Positions 24,674-33,783 of a stretch of 56,464 bases of DNA are shown here, piece by piece. The stretch is from an uncultured Chryseobacterium sp. Its GTDB lineage: Bacteria; Bacteroidota; Bacteroidia; Flavobacteriales; Weeksellaceae. Location: positions 1 to 56,464 of the forward strand of contig CAJYXJ010000057.1 of the NCBI GenBank assembly GCA_913778085.1. Direction: 5' to 3'. The position numbers and the translations under genes are program-made. Numbering within the stretch: the first letter of the stretch is position 1; every line of letters begins with the position of its first letter. The notes beneath the pieces are model-generated. The model was not told where the DNA came from, ran no database searches, and saw only the letters and a list, made by a program, of their open reading frames with translations.

Positions 24674-25270
24674 ATGAATACAATTTTACCCCGCAGCGGG
24701 ACCGCTTTTATGCTGAGAAAAGGCGAACGGCTGAAAATCATGGACATCAAAGGAGAACAGGTCTCCGATTTTACATGCTTTAATCTCGATGATACGAAGG
24801 AATACCTTTCCTCGGGACGCACCATCGATTATGCCGAAACTATTTTTCTGACCAAAGGCCATCCTTTTTATTCCAACAGAAGCAACATCATGTTTAACAT
24901 TATCGAAGATACGGTGGGACGCCACGATTTTTTGCTGACTCCTTGTAGTGCAGATACATTTCGGATCATTTATGGGGATGAGAATCCCCACAGAGGATGT
25001 TTCGGAAACTTGTGTGAAGCACTGGAACCTTTCGGCATCGCTCCCGATGCAATCCCGATCTGCTTTAATGTATTCATGAATGTAGCTGTCGACGGCGAAA
25101 CCGGGAAAATCAGCGTACTGCCGCCAAAGAGCAAAGAAGGTGATTATATCATCATCGAAGCAGCCATGGACCTCATCGTCGGTATGACGGCCTGCTCTGC
25201 GGAAATGTCGAACAACTATTCTTTTAAGCCGATCGGTTATTCCATTCTGAAAAATGAAACTGCAGAATAA
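24674..25270 (+). CDS. DUF1989 / urea-carboxylase-associated family protein
   Basis: A 198-aa protein of DUF1989. Recognisable blocks: 'LRKGERLKIMDIKGEQVSDF' near 12-33, 'RTIDYAETIFLTKGHPFYSN', 'TPCSADTFRIIYG' near 90-105, 'HRGCFGNLCEALEPFGI', 'CFNVFMNVAVDGETGKI' and 'YIIIEAAMDLIVGMTACSAE'. The Cys and His residues in these blocks fit a metal site. Members of this family include the two subunits of carboxyguanidine deiminase and other proteins near urea or guanidine carboxylase genes, so nitrogen-rich small molecules are likely substrates. Here no carboxylase is present; the partner is the GntA-like enzyme with zero spacing. Ends with a terminator. Confidence 0.83.
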   Translation: MNTILPRSGTAFMLRKGERLKIMDIKGEQVSDFTCFNLDDTKEYLSSGRTIDYAETIFLTKGHPFYSNRSNIMFNIIEDTVGRHDFLLTPCSADTFRIIYGDENPHRGCFGNLCEALEPFGIAPDAIPICFNVFMNVAVDGETGKISVLPPKSKEGDYIIIEAAMDLIVGMTACSAEMSNNYSFKPIGYSILKNETAE

Positions 25271-25300
25271 TACTCTTTAATTTTTTTAATATAAATCTGT

Positions 25301-25331
25301 AACAGTCTCTATCTTGGAGGCTGTTTTTTTA
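25301..25331 (+). terminator. Terminator after the GntA-like/DUF1989 operon
   Basis: AACAGTCTC (25301-25309) pairs with GAGGCTGTT (25317-25325) with one G-U pair, then Ts. Confidence 0.8.
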
Positions 25332-25605
25332 TTTGAAATAAAGGTTTTCTAGATAAGTTGTTTTTGTATTAAAAATCTCACAGTGGGTTATGGTTTTTCA
25401 CCGATGATGCGGGACTTCGGCTCTATGAAGCAACCGTACCGCCATTTGTTTACATATTGTGAAGGATCATAAGTTTACTACTCCGTTTTGTAATCCCGCA
25501 GGGATCTAGAAATTGTATTAGAAGAAAATCTTGGAAAGACCCGCATATAGATTTCCATAAAACAATAAAACAACATTCCCACTAAACGGATGGTGGTGCT
25601 CTACT

Positions 25606-25880
25606 TTAACACATAAGTCACAAAGAAAGAGTTTGAAGGTTTGAGTTTATTTTAGAGCACATGAGATTAAAAATCAAAGATTTTTTAAAAACTTTTATTT
25701 GCTCGTTTACCGCAAAACATTCAACTTTTTAAACGGCACCGATCTCTTTTGTGCCTTTTGCGGTTGAAAATTAAAGCAATGTATTTTCACGCATCAATTC
25801 ACTGAAATCTTTGATTTTGCCTTAAGCATCTTTTATTATATTCTAAGAACCTCTTTGAGGTTTCTTCTAATATGTTCTAA
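25606..25880 (-). repeat. Interspersed intergenic repeat block
   Basis: 25606-25700 is an inverted copy of the 15681 repeat ('ACACATAAGTCACAAAGAAA', 'AGAGCACATGAGATTAAAAA', AAAATCAAAGATTTTTT). The continuation to about 25815 ('CATTCAACTTTTTAAACGGC', 'CTTTTGCGGTTGAAAA') is colinear with 43805-43955, followed by 'TTCTAATATGTTCTAAATA'. No gene in 25332-25973. Confidence 0.6.
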
Positions 25881-25973
25881 ATATGCTTAAAGTTATTCTC
25901 TTATATGACGTAACTGAGATGTTACATCTCTTTTATTTAACGAATTCAGTGATGCCAGGATTTTCACAGAAGA

Positions 25974-26891
25974 TTATCCCGGGAACGGCAGGGTAATATC
26001 GTAGCCCATATCTTCTTCAGCATCTGTCCGGATCTGGTTTGGTTTGGAGTCTTTAAAGAACAGCAAAGGGACCGAAGTCCGGTTGATGATCCGTTTCAGG
26101 AAATTTTCCGAGAAAAACGATTTCCAGTTTTCTTCGTCCTGGTAATTCAGGATAATCAGATCGAACTCGGAATCGTTGGAAACCTTTGAAATCTCCAGGG
26201 CTTTATCGTTGCTGACGATAAAAGAGGCATTGTACTCGATATGGCTCCTTCTCAGCTCTTTCCTGAGACCGATGTAGGCCTTCCGGATGTCTGCAAACTG
26301 CTGTTCGGGCGAAATTCCCAGCAGGCTGATCGTTCCTTTGTTTTTTTCGGCAATCAGTTTGGAAAGATCGAATTTTTCATGCAGCTTGTCCAGCACCCGT
26401 ACCGGAACAAGGATCTTTTTGAAATTCAGCTGGTGTGAGTCCTCAGGAACCAGCAGCACTGAACAGTTGGCAGCCGTGAGAATCTGGTAGGAAGAAGAGC
26501 CCAGGATCAGTTCCTTCAGACCCTGCTTTCCGGACGCTCCGGTAATAACGAGGTCGACGGATTCTTCCTCTATTGTTTTATTAAGGCTGTTGATCAGTGT
26601 ATTGTTTCCGATCACCGTACTGCAGTTTGTAAAATCGTATTGTTGTCGCAGATGGTCTTTAATAAGATTCAGGCTGTGTTCTACCTGTCTGAAATTCTCA
26701 TCAATGCTTTCCTGGCCCACCATCTGCCTGCCGGTACGATCGATAATATAAAAACTGCTGAAGTTATAAAAAAGGATTACCCGGGCGTTGTGGCGTTGGG
26801 CCATGTGAACGGCTACTTTTACGGCCTGATCGGATCTGGTGGTGAAATCTGTGGCGACCAGGATGGTTTTTATGCTGATAAAATCTTTCAT
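25974..26891 (-). CDS. Universal stress protein, tandem UspA domains
   Basis: A 305-aa protein with two UspA-like domains, about 8-150 and 158-282. The first is a typical nucleotide-binding domain: 'KTILVATDFTTRSDQAVKVA' at the start, 'VDLVITGASGKQGLKELILG' and 'SSYQILTAANCSVLLVP' (G-2X-G-9X-G[S/T] pattern). The second begins 'FKKILVPVRVLDKLHEKFDL' and ends 'NRTSVPLLFFKD' but lacks the glycine loop, so it likely does not bind ATP. This layout is common in Bacteroidetes. It is a single gene, with its own region of ~500 bases upstream. Induction conditions are not visible. Confidence 0.9.
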   Translation of the reverse strand: MKDFISIKTILVATDFTTRSDQAVKVAVHMAQRHNARVILFYNFSSFYIIDRTGRQMVGQESIDENFRQVEHSLNLIKDHLRQQYDFTNCSTVIGNNTLINSLNKTIEEESVDLVITGASGKQGLKELILGSSSYQILTAANCSVLLVPEDSHQLNFKKILVPVRVLDKLHEKFDLSKLIAEKNKGTISLLGISPEQQFADIRKAYIGLRKELRRSHIEYNASFIVSNDKALEISKVSNDSEFDLIILNYQDEENWKSFFSENFLKRIINRTSVPLLFFKDSKPNQIRTDAEEDMGYDITLPFPG

Positions 26892-27406
26892 AATAATCGG
26901 ACTGGTTAACCAAGTTACAGATAATTTTAAACAAAACAGGTATGAACTTCCTTCTTGTGGTATCTTTTACCAGCAATCGGTATAACTGATTTTTCGATGT
27001 AAGCTATTGATTTTTATTAATACTGAAGTGAATTTTAGTAATATTTGATTTATTTTCAATTAGTTAACGGAGCATAAGCAAGAAGATGGAGAAGAATTCA
27101 AGATTTAATTTAACATGATAACAATAACAGCATTTGATAATTGATATTTTTAGCTGTAATCTTAACAAGAAAACCTCCGGCATGCGTCTTCTGACATCCA
27201 GCCCATTATCCTATTTCCGCTCCGGTTCTCATTGTTAATTATTTCAATTAAAATATTTTATGGTTAATAATTTTTAAAAAATAACTATATTTAGATGAAT
27301 AATATGCTGTTCATTCTGAAAAGCGTTTAGATTTGAGACCTTAAACCGCTGATCAGCCTGAATATCTGCAATTGAAAATCAACTGAATTATAACTAAAAT
27401 ATTGAT
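26892..27406. other. Intergenic region between divergent genes
   Basis: About 515 AT-rich bases between the usp gene and the iorA-like gene. TATATTTA near 27287 is one base away from a TANNTTTG -7 box and reads toward iorA, ~115 bases before its start. No repeat, hairpin or ORF that I would defend. Confidence 0.35.
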
Positions 27407-27874
27407 ATGGTATCATTAACTATTAACGGAAAAACCCATGCCTTGGATGTCAGCGAAGACATGCCAATTTTGTGGGTGCTCAGAGATATCGTAGGCCTTA
27501 CCGGGACCAAGTTCGGATGCGGCGTGGCGCAGTGCGGTGCCTGCATGGTGCATCTGGACGGCGAGGCGGTAAGATCCTGCATTACAAAAGTAAAAAGAGC
27601 GGCAGGCAAAGAAATCGTTACCATCGAAGGGCTTTCGCAGCACAATGACCACGCGGTTCAGAAGGCCTGGCAGGAAATCGACGTGCCACAGTGCGGCTAC
27701 TGCCATTCCGGACAGATTATGGCGGCAGCGGTGCTTTTAAGGGAAAATCCTTCGCCGACGGATGAGGATATCGATCTGGCCATGGCCGGGAACTTATGCC
27801 GTTGCGGTACTTATTCCCGTGTAAGGAAAGCCATAAAGATCGCTGCAGAGTTACAGAAAAAAGGAACGGTTTAA
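27407..27874 (+). CDS. iorA: (2Fe-2S) subunit of an isoquinoline-1-oxidoreductase-type molybdoenzyme
   Basis: Small electron-transfer subunit of a xanthine-oxidase-family enzyme. The 155-aa protein has a plant-type ferredoxin cluster site (Cys38, Cys43, Cys46, Cys58 in '[15 protein letters not shown]...SC') and the second [2Fe-2S] site (Cys96, Cys99, Cys131, Cys133 in '[10 protein letters not shown]' and '[12 protein letters not shown]'). Length is normal. It has no signal peptide of its own; it is expected to be exported with the large subunit, which has a Tat signal. Order: iorA, dihaem cytochrome, iorB, all within 2-10 bases, so one operon. Confidence 0.9.
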   Translation: MVSLTINGKTHALDVSEDMPILWVLRDIVGLTGTKFGCGVAQCGACMVHLDGEAVRSCITKVKRAAGKEIVTIEGLSQHNDHAVQKAWQEIDVPQCGYCHSGQIMAAAVLLRENPSPTDEDIDLAMAGNLCRCGTYSRVRKAIKIAAELQKKGTV

Positions 27875-27890
27875 TTTGAAACGAAAGATT

Positions 27891-28523
27891 ATGATAACAT
27901 TTTTCAAAAATATAAAATTAAGGCCCGGATATCTATTCAAGGGATTCTTTGTAGTGGCCATTTCAGCCAGCGCCTTCGGGATGGTAAACCGAAATATAAG
28001 CAAGACCTATTCTCCGATTTCTGTGGTGAAAAAAGACAGCATCGCCTCAGTGAAAGCATTCGGCGAGGTATATAAAGTTCTGATGAGCCCGAGATGCCTC
28101 AACTGCCATCCGGCCGGAGATATCCCATTGCAGGGTGACGACAGTCATGTTCACCAGATGTACCCGCAGCGCGGGCCCGACGGGAAAGGCCTGTATGCCA
28201 TGAAATGTGCCAACTGCCACCAGGATGAAAATACACCGGGTCTCCATATGCCGCCCGGAAATCCGAAATGGCACCTTCCGCCGGCTGATATGAAGATGGT
28301 CTTCGAAGGAAAAACCGCCCGCGAGTTGGCCAAACAGCTGATGAATAAAAAAGAAAACGGAAACAAAAGTATAGAAGATCTCATCAAACATGCTGACGAT
28401 GGTCTGGTACTGGCAGGTTTCAACCCGGCAGACGGACTGAAGAAACCGCCTCTGACCCACGCGCAGTTTAAAAAGGCATGGATCACATGGTTAACCACCG
28501 GAGCCTATGCTCCAGCTAAATAA
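27891..28523 (+). CDS. Dihaem c-type cytochrome, likely electron acceptor of IorAB
   Basis: A 210-aa periplasmic cytochrome. The ATG at 27891 is chosen; a TTG at 27876 would add five residues. An N-terminal hydrophobic segment (about 12-32, 'GYLFKGFFVVAISASAFG') is a signal peptide or membrane anchor. Two haem-binding motifs are present: CLNCH near residues 69-73 and CANCH near 106-110. Methionine-rich segments ('LHMPPGNPKWHLPP', 'DMKMVF') may supply axial ligands. Its place between the iron-sulfur and molybdenum subunits suggests that it carries electrons from IorAB to the respiratory chain. In many proteobacterial IorAB-type systems the cytochrome is encoded separately or fused; here it interrupts the pair. 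Confidence 0.82.
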   Translation: MITFFKNIKLRPGYLFKGFFVVAISASAFGMVNRNISKTYSPISVVKKDSIASVKAFGEVYKVLMSPRCLNCHPAGDIPLQGDDSHVHQMYPQRGPDGKGLYAMKCANCHQDENTPGLHMPPGNPKWHLPPADMKMVFEGKTARELAKQLMNKKENGNKSIEDLIKHADDGLVLAGFNPADGLKKPPLTHAQFKKAWITWLTTGAYAPAK

Positions 28524-28532
28524 TACAGGAAT

Positions 28533-30680
28533 ATGTCTAAAGAAACAGATTTTTCAAGAAGAAAATTCCTGCAGCTGGCAGGATTGGGAGGCGCCGCTTT
28601 ATGTCTGGGGATATTTCCGGGTATTTCAAAAGCATCGGTGATTTCGGAGACCGCCGCTTTGGCGGAAAATGTGGAAATGAATGCATGGATTATCATCAAC
28701 ACGTCAGGCAGGATCACGCTGGTGGATCACCGTGCGGAAATGGGGCAGGGCTCCTATCATTCCGTGCCGCAGATCATAGCGGAGGAGCTCGAAGTGGATC
28801 TCAGCCAGGTAAACGTGATCTTTGCGCAGGGAAGTACGAAATACGGAAGCCAGATTACCGGAGGAAGCTCCACGATCAGGACATCCTATAAAAACCTTTT
28901 GAAATTAAGTGCTACCGCACGCGAAATGCTGCGCCAGGCAGCGGCAAAACGGTGGAATGTTCCGTTGTCGGAATGCGTTGCCCGAAGCGGGAATATCATT
29001 CACGAAAAAACTTCACGTAAGTTCCATTACGGTGAATTGGTTGCGGAGGCCTCCAAACTTACTCCGCCTGAAAAAGTGGAGCTGAAACCACGTTCGGAAT
29101 ATAAGATCATTGGAAAACCGATTAAGAGAATCGATACCCATTTAAAAACAAACGGAGCTGCCGTATTCGGACTGGATAAGCGGCTTCCGGGAATGCTTTT
29201 CGCTTCCGTAGAACGGAATCCAAGGTTGAGGGGAAAGGTAGCAAGCTTTGATGATTCCCAGGCCCGGAAAATAAAAGGCGTGAAAGACGTCATCAAAATC
29301 ACGATGAAAGTCTGGGATACCGACCGTGAAGGCGTGGCCGTGATTGCAGACAACAGCTGGGCAGCCCTTCAGGGCCGGAAGGCACTGAAAGTCGTCTGGG
29401 ACGATTCCGGGTTTGAACATGTAAACACATCGGATATCTATAAAAAACATCAGCAGCTGCTTCTGACGGAAGAAGGGCTCGTAGCCAAAGAACAGGGAAA
29501 TGTCAATACAACGGCTGGCGGAAGCAGGAAAAAAATTGAAGCGGTTTACATTACACCGTACCAATCGCATCTGGCCATTGAGCCGATCAATTGTATCGCC
29601 CATTACCAAAAGGATAAAATTGAAATCTGGGGACCGATCCAGGCTCCGGACTGGATCCAGAAAGACGTTGCCAAGGCATTTAATGTCGATGCAAAAAATG
29701 TAACGGTCAATATGACCTTCCTGGGCGGTGGTTTCGGAAGAAAAGCGTTCACCGATTATCCTAATGAAGCCGTAGCGATTTCCAAACAGATCAACGCGCC
29801 GGTACAGGTGGTGTGGTCACGGGAAGATGATGCTACCCAGGGACCGTTCAGGCCCGGCGTTTCCTATCGTGGCGAAGGGATTATCGAAAACGGTAAATTG
29901 ACTGATCTTAAATTCAGGATGGTCGGGCAGAACATCAACCACTGGCAGAGCGGCAAAAAGGGAACTGCCAATCCAAGCACGACGGAAGGCTTCATGGAAC
30001 CGTATTTTAAGACCATTAAAAACATAAAATTCTCAGACATTCCTTTTGAAACGCCGGTGCCGGTATTGTGGTGGAGATCCGTATATGCTTCTACTAACGG
30101 CTTTGCTTATGAAAGTTTCATGGATGAAATTGCCCACAGCATGGGCATGGATTCCCTGGAATTCAGGAGACAATACATGGACGACGAGAGAACCCGGAAG
30201 CTGATTGACAGGCTTAAGCAGGTCAGCCAGTGGAAAAGCGGCGGACAGCAGGAAGGATACGGCGTTGCCATCACCGAATGTTTCAAAAGTACCGTCGGGC
30301 AGGTGGTGAAAGTATCCAAAAGGAAAGGCGGAGGCATAAAGATCGATAAAGTTTGGGCCGTCATCGACTGCGGCTGGTATGTGAACCCCGATATCATCCA
30401 GGCACAGGTGGAAGGTTCCATCGTCATGGGACTGGGTGCGACCATGCATGAGCAGACTTTTACCGACGGAAAAGCCGATCTGATGAATTACAACACCTAT
30501 CCTTTGCCGAGAATTTATGACATTCCGCCGGTTGAGGTCCACATTATGGAAAACAAGGAAGATGCAGGCGGAGTGGGGGAACCGGGACTGCCGCCTTTTG
30601 CCCCGGCACTCGCCAATGCCATCTTTGACCTCACCGGAAAAAGGATCAGGACCCTGCCGTTTGATCTGGCGAAATTGTAA
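28533..30680 (+). CDS. iorB: Molybdenum subunit of an isoquinoline-1-oxidoreductase-type enzyme, Tat-exported
   Basis: A 715-aa xanthine-oxidase-family large subunit with MCD-type cofactor. Twin-arginine signal at the start: 'FSRRKFLQLAGLGGAALCLG'. Internal duplications typical for IorB-type proteins are seen. Cofactor-binding blocks: 'LVDHRAEMGQGSYHSVPQII' (~63-82), 'MTFLGGGFGRKAFTDYP' (~394-410), 'WRSVYASTNGFAYESFMDE', and the catalytic glutamate in 'GGVGEPGLPPFAPALANAIF' near 680-700. It works in the periplasm with the 2Fe-2S subunit and cytochrome just upstream. Substrate (N-heterocycle or aldehyde) cannot be told from sequence. Confidence 0.9.
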   Translation: MSKETDFSRRKFLQLAGLGGAALCLGIFPGISKASVISETAALAENVEMNAWIIINTSGRITLVDHRAEMGQGSYHSVPQIIAEELEVDLSQVNVIFAQGSTKYGSQITGGSSTIRTSYKNLLKLSATAREMLRQAAAKRWNVPLSECVARSGNIIHEKTSRKFHYGELVAEASKLTPPEKVELKPRSEYKIIGKPIKRIDTHLKTNGAAVFGLDKRLPGMLFASVERNPRLRGKVASFDDSQARKIKGVKDVIKITMKVWDTDREGVAVIADNSWAALQGRKALKVVWDDSGFEHVNTSDIYKKHQQLLLTEEGLVAKEQGNVNTTAGGSRKKIEAVYITPYQSHLAIEPINCIAHYQKDKIEIWGPIQAPDWIQKDVAKAFNVDAKNVTVNMTFLGGGFGRKAFTDYPNEAVAISKQINAPVQVVWSREDDATQGPFRPGVSYRGEGIIENGKLTDLKFRMVGQNINHWQSGKKGTANPSTTEGFMEPYFKTIKNIKFSDIPFETPVPVLWWRSVYASTNGFAYESFMDEIAHSMGMDSLEFRRQYMDDERTRKLIDRLKQVSQWKSGGQQEGYGVAITECFKSTVGQVVKVSKRKGGGIKIDKVWAVIDCGWYVNPDIIQAQVEGSIVMGLGATMHEQTFTDGKADLMNYNTYPLPRIYDIPPVEVHIMENKEDAGGVGEPGLPPFAPALANAIFDLTGKRIRTLPFDLAKL

Positions 30681-31092
30681 ACGTTTCCGGTTATAAGGAT
30701 GCATTGATAACAGAAGGGAATGGTTTATTTACATTTAATTTGAAATATAATCTTGCGCAGATAACCGTCAGTATGCAGATGGATTGCAATACAAGTCTGC
30801 TAAATCTGCCGGCTTTGCGTGAGATTTAAATAAGTTTCGATTAAATTGGAAAATTTAAATAAAACCGAAATAAAATAAAAATAACCTGAACCGAAAAGTT
30901 GCTAAGGATCAGGGTTATAAAAGACGGACCGATGCCTGATGTTTGGTTTTCCTTTTAAATTTAACAGTTTTTTTCAGGCAACAGCAGGGATTAGCTTAAT
31001 TTTTGATACTTTCTGTTAATCCGGTAAATGACGAATAAAATTCGTTGTATCATTAAATATAACAGAATTTCTGAGACCGAACCGAATACCTT
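30681..31092. other. Intergenic region, one imperfect inverted repeat
   Basis: About 410 bases between iorB and xdhC. Near 30885-30920 'ATAACCTGA' and 'TCAGGGTTAT' form an imperfect hairpin without a T run. Near 30755-30830 are degraded 'AATCTGCCGGCTTTGCGTGAG' fragments of the ~100-bp repeat family (quoted piece slightly degenerate). No ORF. Confidence 0.35.
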
Positions 31093-32217
31093 ATGAAAGA
31101 AATCAATGACATAATACAAGCATACCAAAAGGCGAAATCGGAAGGTAAAAAAACAGCTTTGGCAACGGTGGTAAAGGTAGATGGTTCTTCCTACCGGCAG
31201 CCCGGTGCCCGCATGCTAGTTACCGAGGATGGTGAACTTATGGGTGCGATCAGCGGAGGATGCCTGGAAGGGGACGCCTTGAAAAAAGCGTTGCTCGCCA
31301 TTCATCAGCAACAGAACAAACTGATTACCTACGACACCAGCAATGAAGAAGACTCGGATTTTGGAGTACAGCTCGGCTGTAATGGCATTGTGCATATTTT
31401 ATTTGAATTTATAAACTGCGATCAAAGCAACCCGATAGATTTGCTGGTCAAGGCTGCAGAATCACGGAGAGATTCGGTACTGACCTGTCTTTTTTCATTG
31501 AAAAGAGGGCAGACCCAAATCGGAACGGTTCTTTTCTACAATCAGCATACAGTCTTTCCTGAAAATCATCATTTGGATTATTTAATTGAAGAAGTAAAAA
31601 ACGTTTTTAAAAGCCGGACGTCTGCCATTAAGACGATTATTCATGAAAACGTTTCCTGTGAAGTATTGATCGAATACCTTCCACCAGTTGTTTCGCTCGT
31701 AATCGCAGGGGCGGGAAATGATGTGAAACCACTGGTTGAAATTGCATCTGTCATGGGCTGGGAAATAACAGTGGCAGAAGGGAGGGTTAGCCATACTACG
31801 GAAAAAAGGTTTCCCTTAGCAAAAACGGTAAAAGTGGTTGGTGCCGAAGATTTTTTAAATGAAATCATAATAGACGAATATACTTTTGTGGTATTAATGA
31901 CTCACAATTACCGGTACGATCTCACGGTCTTAAAAAATATGATGAGACGTAACAACCGCTACATCGGTGTTCTGGGACCAAAGTCAAAGCTTAACCGTAT
32001 GCTCAACGATCTCGCAGAAGAAAATGTCGAGGTGTCCGAAGAACAGATGCAAAGAATCTACGGGCCGGTCGGACTCGATATCGGGGCGGAAACCTCGGAA
32101 GAAATAGCACTTTCCATTGTCGCTGAAATAAAAGCGGTACTGGAAGGAAAAAAAGGCAACTCATTGCGATACAAAAAAGATAAAATTCACCACGCCATCA
32201 GTGGTGATCCTCAATAA
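31093..32217 (+). CDS. xdhC: XdhC/CoxI-family cofactor insertion protein
   Basis: Binds and sulfurates/inserts molybdenum cofactor into xanthine-oxidase-family enzymes. The 374-aa protein has the N-terminal XdhC/CoxI domain: 'KKTALATVVKVDGSSYRQPG', 'ARMLVTEDGELMGAISGGCLEGD' split between residues ~36-58, and 'QLGCNGIVHILFE'. The C-terminal Rossmann-like domain has 'SLVIAGAGNDVKPLVEIASV' and 'FVVLMTHNYRYDLTVLKNM', then 'YIGVLGPKSKLNRML' and 'YGPVGLDIGAETSEEIALSI'. It opens the cofactor operon, with moaA one base after its stop, and serves the IorAB enzyme upstream and the PaoABC enzyme downstream. Known XdhC proteins accept sulfur from a NifS-type desulfurase; one is encoded at 44 kb. Confidence 0.9.
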   Translation: MKEINDIIQAYQKAKSEGKKTALATVVKVDGSSYRQPGARMLVTEDGELMGAISGGCLEGDALKKALLAIHQQQNKLITYDTSNEEDSDFGVQLGCNGIVHILFEFINCDQSNPIDLLVKAAESRRDSVLTCLFSLKRGQTQIGTVLFYNQHTVFPENHHLDYLIEEVKNVFKSRTSAIKTIIHENVSCEVLIEYLPPVVSLVIAGAGNDVKPLVEIASVMGWEITVAEGRVSHTTEKRFPLAKTVKVVGAEDFLNEIIIDEYTFVVLMTHNYRYDLTVLKNMMRRNNRYIGVLGPKSKLNRMLNDLAEENVEVSEEQMQRIYGPVGLDIGAETSEEIALSIVAEIKAVLEGKKGNSLRYKKDKIHHAISGDPQ

Positions 32218-32218
32218 T

Positions 32219-33199
32219 ATGATAACGGATACATTCGGACGCGTCCACGATTACCTCAGGATCTCACTCACCGACAATTGCAATCTTCGGTGCTTCTACT
32301 GCATGCCCGACGAGAAATACGCTTTTGCGCCGGCTTCCAAATTAATGCAGCCTGATGAAATCGAGACGATTGCCAAAATTTTCGTGGCCGCCGGAGTTAA
32401 AAAAATAAGACTGACCGGTGGCGAACCGCTGGTACGGAAAGATGCACCGCTGATTCTGGAGAAACTGGGAAAACTGGGCATCGAACTTGCCATCACCACC
32501 AATGGGGTGCGGGTGAAAGAACTTTTGCCACAACTGTTGGCAGCAAAGGTAAAAACCGTCAACATCAGTCTCGATACCCTCAATGCAGAAAAGTTTCACA
32601 AAATAACAAGGAGATATCTTTTTGATAAAGTCAAAGAAAGCATCGCCATTCTGCTGGAAAATAATTTCCGCGTAAAAATCAACGTGGTGATGATGAAGGA
32701 TCTCAATGATGATGAAATCAATGATTTTGTCGAAATGACCAGGCATTATGATATAGAAGTAAGGTTCATTGAATTTATGCCGTTCAGCGGTAACCGGTGG
32801 ACCAGCAATCAAGTTGTAACCCTGGACGAAATTCTTAGTGAAGTACAAACCAGATACGACCTTATTGCGTTGCCTCATGAAGCACATGATACGGCCAAAA
32901 GATTTAAAATTCCGGGATTTACCGGTAATTTTGCTGTTATCAGTACAATGAGCGCTCCTTTTTGTTCATCCTGCAACAGGATCCGGCTGACGGCAGACGG
33001 CAAGCTCAAGAACTGCCTGTTTTCAAAAGGAGAAATGGATCTTTTATCTTCATTAAGAAACGGAGAAGATATCAGACCATTGATTCAGACTAACATTCTG
33101 TCTAAAGCAAAAGCTTTGGGCGGGCAGTTTGAAGGGATATTCCAGAATATTGATGCCGCGAAAATCGAAAACCGCAGCATGATAACGATCGGAGGATAA
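32219..33199 (+). CDS. moaA: GTP 3',8-cyclase MoaA
   Basis: Radical-SAM enzyme that, with MoaC, converts GTP to cyclic pyranopterin monophosphate, the first step of molybdenum cofactor synthesis. The ATG at 32219, one base after the xdhC stop, gives a 326-aa protein starting 'MITDTFGRVHDYLRISLTDN'. The N-terminal cluster cysteines are Cys21, Cys25 and Cys28 in 'NCNLRCFYCMP'; the C-terminal cluster is in 'FCSSCNRIRLTADGKLKNCL'. 'IRLTGGEPLVRKD' binds SAM. The conserved C-terminal GG ('MITIGG') that enters the active site is present. Complete and normal in length. Confidence 0.97.
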   Translation: MITDTFGRVHDYLRISLTDNCNLRCFYCMPDEKYAFAPASKLMQPDEIETIAKIFVAAGVKKIRLTGGEPLVRKDAPLILEKLGKLGIELAITTNGVRVKELLPQLLAAKVKTVNISLDTLNAEKFHKITRRYLFDKVKESIAILLENNFRVKINVVMMKDLNDDEINDFVEMTRHYDIEVRFIEFMPFSGNRWTSNQVVTLDEILSEVQTRYDLIALPHEAHDTAKRFKIPGFTGNFAVISTMSAPFCSSCNRIRLTADGKLKNCLFSKGEMDLLSSLRNGEDIRPLIQTNILSKAKALGGQFEGIFQNIDAAKIENRSMITIGG

Positions 33200-33783
33200 T
33201 GGAGAACAAAACGGCAATCATCATTCTCGCAGCTGGAAATTCATCCCGGTTAGGCGAACCCAAACAATTACTGCACTATCAGGGAAAAACCCTGTTGCGG
33301 CACACCGCAGACGAAGCATTGCTGATCACTGAAAAGGTAGTGGTGGTCACAGGAGAAGAACATCCGCAGATCACAGAACAAATCACCGGCCTTCATCACA
33401 TCAGAAATGAAAACTGGTCAGGAGGAATGGCGTCTTCCCTTAAAGTAGGCTTGGAGGAAACATTACAATGCTTCCCGGAAACGGAACAGATCATTTTTAC
33501 GGTTTGTGACCAACCTTTTATTACGGCTTCCGTTTTTAAAGCACTAATAGATAAAAAAAACACTTCACCAAAAGGGATTGTGGCATCGGCCTATGCGGAT
33601 ACGCTAGGTGTTCCGGTACTTTTTAGCAGTGCATACACACAAAAATTATTAAACCTGAACGGTCAGGAAGGAGCCCGGAAGCTGATTCAGCAGCACAAAG
33701 ACGATACCGATTCTGTTCTTTTCGAAAAAGGTTATTGGGACATCGACACTCCTGAAGACTATAAAAAATTAATCAATCCATGA
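33199..33783 (+). CDS. mocA: Molybdenum cofactor nucleotidyltransferase, MocA/MobA-like
   Basis: A 194-aa NTP-transferase. Signature 'AIIILAAGNSSRLGEPKQLL' at the start, 'VVTGEEHPQIT', 'NWSGGMASSLKVGLEE', 'IIFTVCDQPFIT' (metal site), and 'DIDTPEDYKKL' at the end. 'LAAGNSSRLGEPKQLL' is closer to CTP-using MocA proteins, which make the MCD form used by xanthine-oxidase-family enzymes, than to MobA. That fits the neighbouring XdhC, IorAB and PaoABC genes. Start codon overlaps the last base of the moaA stop (TAATG) and the end overlaps moeA by four bases, so translation is coupled. Confidence 0.85.
   Translation: MENKTAIIILAAGNSSRLGEPKQLLHYQGKTLLRHTADEALLITEKVVVVTGEEHPQITEQITGLHHIRNENWSGGMASSLKVGLEETLQCFPETEQIIFTVCDQPFITASVFKALIDKKNTSPKGIVASAYADTLGVPVLFSSAYTQKLLNLNGQEGARKLIQQHKDDTDSVLFEKGYWDIDTPEDYKKLINP

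Noticed and set aside
31021-31092. Molybdenum cofactor riboswitch upstream of xdhC/moaA
   Set aside because: No conserved multi-stem structure seen in the short leader, and such riboswitches are not established for this group.
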